Assembly: GCF_016918565.1 (NCBI RefSeq)
Contig: NZ_JAFFQD010000041.1
Location: 1 to 46,246, forward strand
DNA: 46,246 nt
DNA from: Desulfogranum marinum
Lineage (GTDB): Bacteria > Desulfobacterota > Desulfobulbia > Desulfobulbales > Desulfobulbaceae
Direction: 5' to 3'
Of this stretch, positions 44,571-46,246 are shown in pieces (the first letter of the stretch is position 1; each line of letters begins with the position of its first letter). The notes under the pieces were generated by a model that worked only from the letters and a program-made list of their open reading frames with translations, searched no databases and was not told the DNA's origin. Position numbers and translations under genes: made by a program.

Positions 44571-44900
44571 ATGGCCGATGCGGGCTCGTTTCACATAGAT
44601 TCTATCGATCCTACAAAACTACGAAAAAAGTTTCTTGCCAACGCGAATGATGAACGATTTAATCTTATTTGTTACTGCTGCTATGATTTTCCGACTGAAA
44701 AACCAGACCAGATAAAAGACATTTTTGGTCCAACTTGCTGGGAAAAACAAAAAGAGTCAACACTTAGTGGAAAAATCTCGCCTTTAGAAAAATCGACTTC
44801 CGGGGGAGATTATATAAACGAGATGAGCCAAGCAAAGATCTGCCCCCTTAGACTTCATAAAACAAGGTTCACGCTGAACCAGTACATGGGAGAACACTGA
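44571..44900 (+). CDS. Hypothetical protein with several cysteines
   Basis: A 109-residue frame with TTGGAG four to five bases before the ATG. It has a cluster of cysteines (LICYCCYDFP, GPTCWEK, AKICPLRL) and no membrane helix. No known domain. The neighbouring frames look decayed, so it may be a remnant of a longer gene; real coding is plausible. Confidence 0.35.
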   Translation: MADAGSFHIDSIDPTKLRKKFLANANDERFNLICYCCYDFPTEKPDQIKDIFGPTCWEKQKESTLSGKISPLEKSTSGGDYINEMSQAKICPLRLHKTRFTLNQYMGEH

Positions 44901-44987
44901 CGACCACATTGAAATCTTCAAATATGTTAATTATTGTGGTTCCCGACATGAACACTTTCATTTGAATCATTAATAAGAGGTAACCTT

Positions 44988-45203
44988 ATGCCATACAGTG
45001 ATGCTGCACACGACCTTCTTGCTGAATATAAATTACTTGAGGAACAAGAAGCTGCAGCAACAAAAAATATGAATGAATACTTACAAAAGGGTGGAGATGA
45101 TATTTTCAACTTAACGAAACTCTCTGAAAAAATGGAACAAGTTCACTTGACCAAGATACAAGTGTACGAGCAATTGCAACAATATAGGATCGATGAGGAA
45201 TGA
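44988..45203 (+). CDS. Small helical (coiled-coil) protein
   Basis: A 71-residue protein with an AAGAGGTAACCTT ribosome site before the ATG. The sequence is almost entirely helical and Glu/Gln/Lys-rich (LLEEQEAAATKNMNEYLQ, QVHLTKIQVYEQLQQYR), so a coiled coil is likely. The stop overlaps the next frame's ATG by 11 bases (45193), suggesting a translationally coupled pair with the split gene that follows. Function unknown. Confidence 0.6.
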   Translation: MPYSDAAHDLLAEYKLLEEQEAAATKNMNEYLQKGGDDIFNLTKLSEKMEQVHLTKIQVYEQLQQYRIDEE

Positions 45204-45516
45204 AACCATCATCTCAACGACTTCCCTTTTAAAAGGGGCCATGGGTAAAGATTTTGGTGTGCAGGTCAGTGGCACAGGGGTTGGTCAGCACAGACTCCCA
45301 ACAAAAAACACTCAGTTCAAAAAGACACTAGAAGTCTTGATATAACGGGAACTTTCGGAGGAAATCGTTCCCCCATGCATCAACAGAGAATTAAGCCGTG
45401 GGCTGTCCCCAGATGATGTACTTCAATACTATCAATGGTGCCATGAAGCAAATACCGGCAACATGGAAGGTATTTGCAGCTTTGGAGGTTCAATGTATGA
45501 TGGCAAGTTGGGATGA
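45193..45516 (+). pseudogene. Gene split by an in-frame TAA, unknown family
   Basis: One reading frame gives 50 codons (45193-45345, ending TAA) and then 56 protein-like codons (45346-45516, including GLSPDDVLQYYQWCHEANTG and CSFGGSMYDGKLG). Both parts sit in the same phase, so a 107-codon gene may have been interrupted by the TAA at 45343-45345. It overlaps the coiled-coil gene's end. An A8 tract at the end (45515-45522) may mark a second frame change, since a further frame (to 45622) continues with protein-like sequence. No homologue is recognised. Confidence 0.35.
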
Positions 45517-45622
45517 AAAAAAAGCGTTCAGGACGCTGGGATTGAAATGCGATGAACGAAACAATACCATCATTTTTAGTAGTCTTATTCCTTGTACCAG
45601 CACTTTTGGTAGAGGTGGATAA

Positions 45623-46040
45623 TAATGACTAAAGACCTCACCACCTCTTTAGTTGCACGGGAAAATGTCCTTAATTGCAGGTCAGGAAATACCTTCTGAC
45701 CTAATCATGCTCAGCCTGTATAACCTTGAACACTTTATATTCAGCTAGGTAAGCAGAGGTCAATACCCATGTATACGGGGGTATCTTGAAGGTTTAGCTT
45801 CCGTACCCCAGGGTATACAGAAAGGGCCACCCAGTATCTACAGAATCGATACTACAGAGTGATACTCAATACCTGGCCCATGTTGACTCTGGAGTCAGTT
45901 GATTAGTTCTACAGGGGATCAAGAAGGTCGGATGATGTAGAGTTCTGTCTGGTGCAACAGTAGAGGGACAAGTGAAAGTCAACGAACAGGAGGATAGACA
46001 AAACAAAGATACAACTTGCTTCACTATAGCTTAACCAAGC
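45623..46040. other. Gene-free region with several hairpins
   Basis: No gene is supported. Three inverted repeats are seen: AGGTCAG/CTGACCT (45679-45702); GTATACGGGGGTA with TACCCCAGGGTATAC (45771-45818); and TGACTC-TG-GAGTCA (45884-45897). They could be parts of an RNA or remnants of mobile DNA. No known RNA family is recognised. Confidence 0.4.
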
Positions 46041-46041
46041 T

Positions 46042-46246
46042 AGTGTCTGTCCGCGAGAAGCTATTTATTTGATTTAGTAAGAGAAAATCGCCTTTTAAGG
46101 GGTGCTCTTTTTACGATTCCTGGTAAAGTTTTTTTAGTAAGTCGCTAAAATTACTTGATTAACTATTTCCGGAAATCGAAAAAGATGCGAAAAACTCACA
46201 ATCAACAGCTACCTTTAGCAGAGGCTGCCCCTGACCACCCCAAGGC
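46042..46246 (+). mobile_element. Probable left end of a second insertion sequence, cut by the window
   Basis: AGTGTCTGTCCGCGAGAAG at about 46042 resembles left ends of IS elements I recall from related genomes. It is followed by about 140 non-coding bases and then a transposase-like start. The right end is outside the window, so boundaries are tentative. Confidence 0.45.
46185..46246 (+). CDS. Start of a probable transposase gene, truncated by the window end
   Basis: The ATG at 46185 opens a frame MRKTHNQQLPLAEAAPDHPK that remains open to the window end. The wording (QLPL, DHPKA) resembles the N-terminus of IS5/ISNCY-type transposases found in environmental proteobacteria. GGAAATCG precedes by about ten bases. 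Only 20 residues are visible, so family assignment is tentative. Confidence 0.45.
   Translation, partial: MRKTHNQQLPLAEAAPDHPK

Noticed and set aside
45193-45516. Stop-codon recoding (selenocysteine or pyrrolysine) across the split frame
   Set aside because: The internal stop is TAA, which is not used for either amino acid, so mutation or a non-coding second half is more likely.
1-46246. CRISPR array or phage-like gene cluster
   Set aside because: I saw no regularly spaced direct repeats, cas genes, capsid, terminase or integrase genes anywhere in the window.

Overview
The window is bacterial and chromosomal and looks like a Gram-negative, probably Desulfobulbales-like sulfur-cycle deltaproteobacterium (Desulfobacterota). 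That assignment is inference. It rests on an LPS/Kdo gene run (kdsA, kdsC, lptC), the LL-diaminopimelate aminotransferase route, a lone larC, and a persulfide-type ArsR regulator next to YeeE/YedE and DsrE-like genes. No rRNA or single diagnostic marker is present. The middle (about 4.6-43.8 kb) is ordinary core genome; both ends are accessory DNA.

Left end (1-4.6 kb): the 3' part of an IS256-family insertion sequence runs directly into a large primase-helicase gene of the TOTE conflict-system type, whose native N-terminus appears to have been removed. tRNA-Pro(TGG, minus) and tRNA-Asn(GTT, plus) follow, each with a terminator. Next comes a ~95-bp palindromic intergenic repeat.

4.6-20 kb: a HyuA-like ATPase, an outer-membrane beta-barrel protein, a DsbD-type membrane protein with a periplasmic thioredoxin (candidate Fur box upstream), and a leftward operon of MarR, adaptor, RND pump, TolC and thioesterase. 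A perfect palindrome overlaps the -10 region of that operon's promoter. A MATE exporter, metF, a small ORF, a MITE-like inverted repeat, a J-domain protein and plsY follow.

20-36.7 kb: a YkgJ-type cysteine-cluster protein; a rightward run def-fmt-larC-pgpA-amidohydrolase; dapL; a leftward run pyrG-kdsA-kdsC-lptC; tex; an SRPBCC protein; a CBS protein; glpX; a PfpI-type protein; and a crotonase.

36.7-43.8 kb: a LysE exporter divergent from an unusually short protein with NIS siderophore-synthetase (IucA/IucC) motifs. Two small membrane proteins follow. Then comes a compact sulfur module: a BigR/SqrR-like persulfide sensor, two half-size YeeE/YedE transporters and an exported DsrE-like protein. 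A REC-PAS-PAS-GGDEF protein closes the section.

Right end (43.8-46.2 kb): sparsely coding, with several small ORFs of unknown function, one split by an in-frame TAA, several hairpins, and the start of what looks like another insertion sequence running off the window.

The most interesting points are the truncated NIS-synthetase-like gene with its divergent exporter, the persulfide-sensor/YeeE/DsrE operon with its upstream sites, and the IS-decapitated TOTE gene. I did not find a clearly new multi-gene system that I could defend beyond these.
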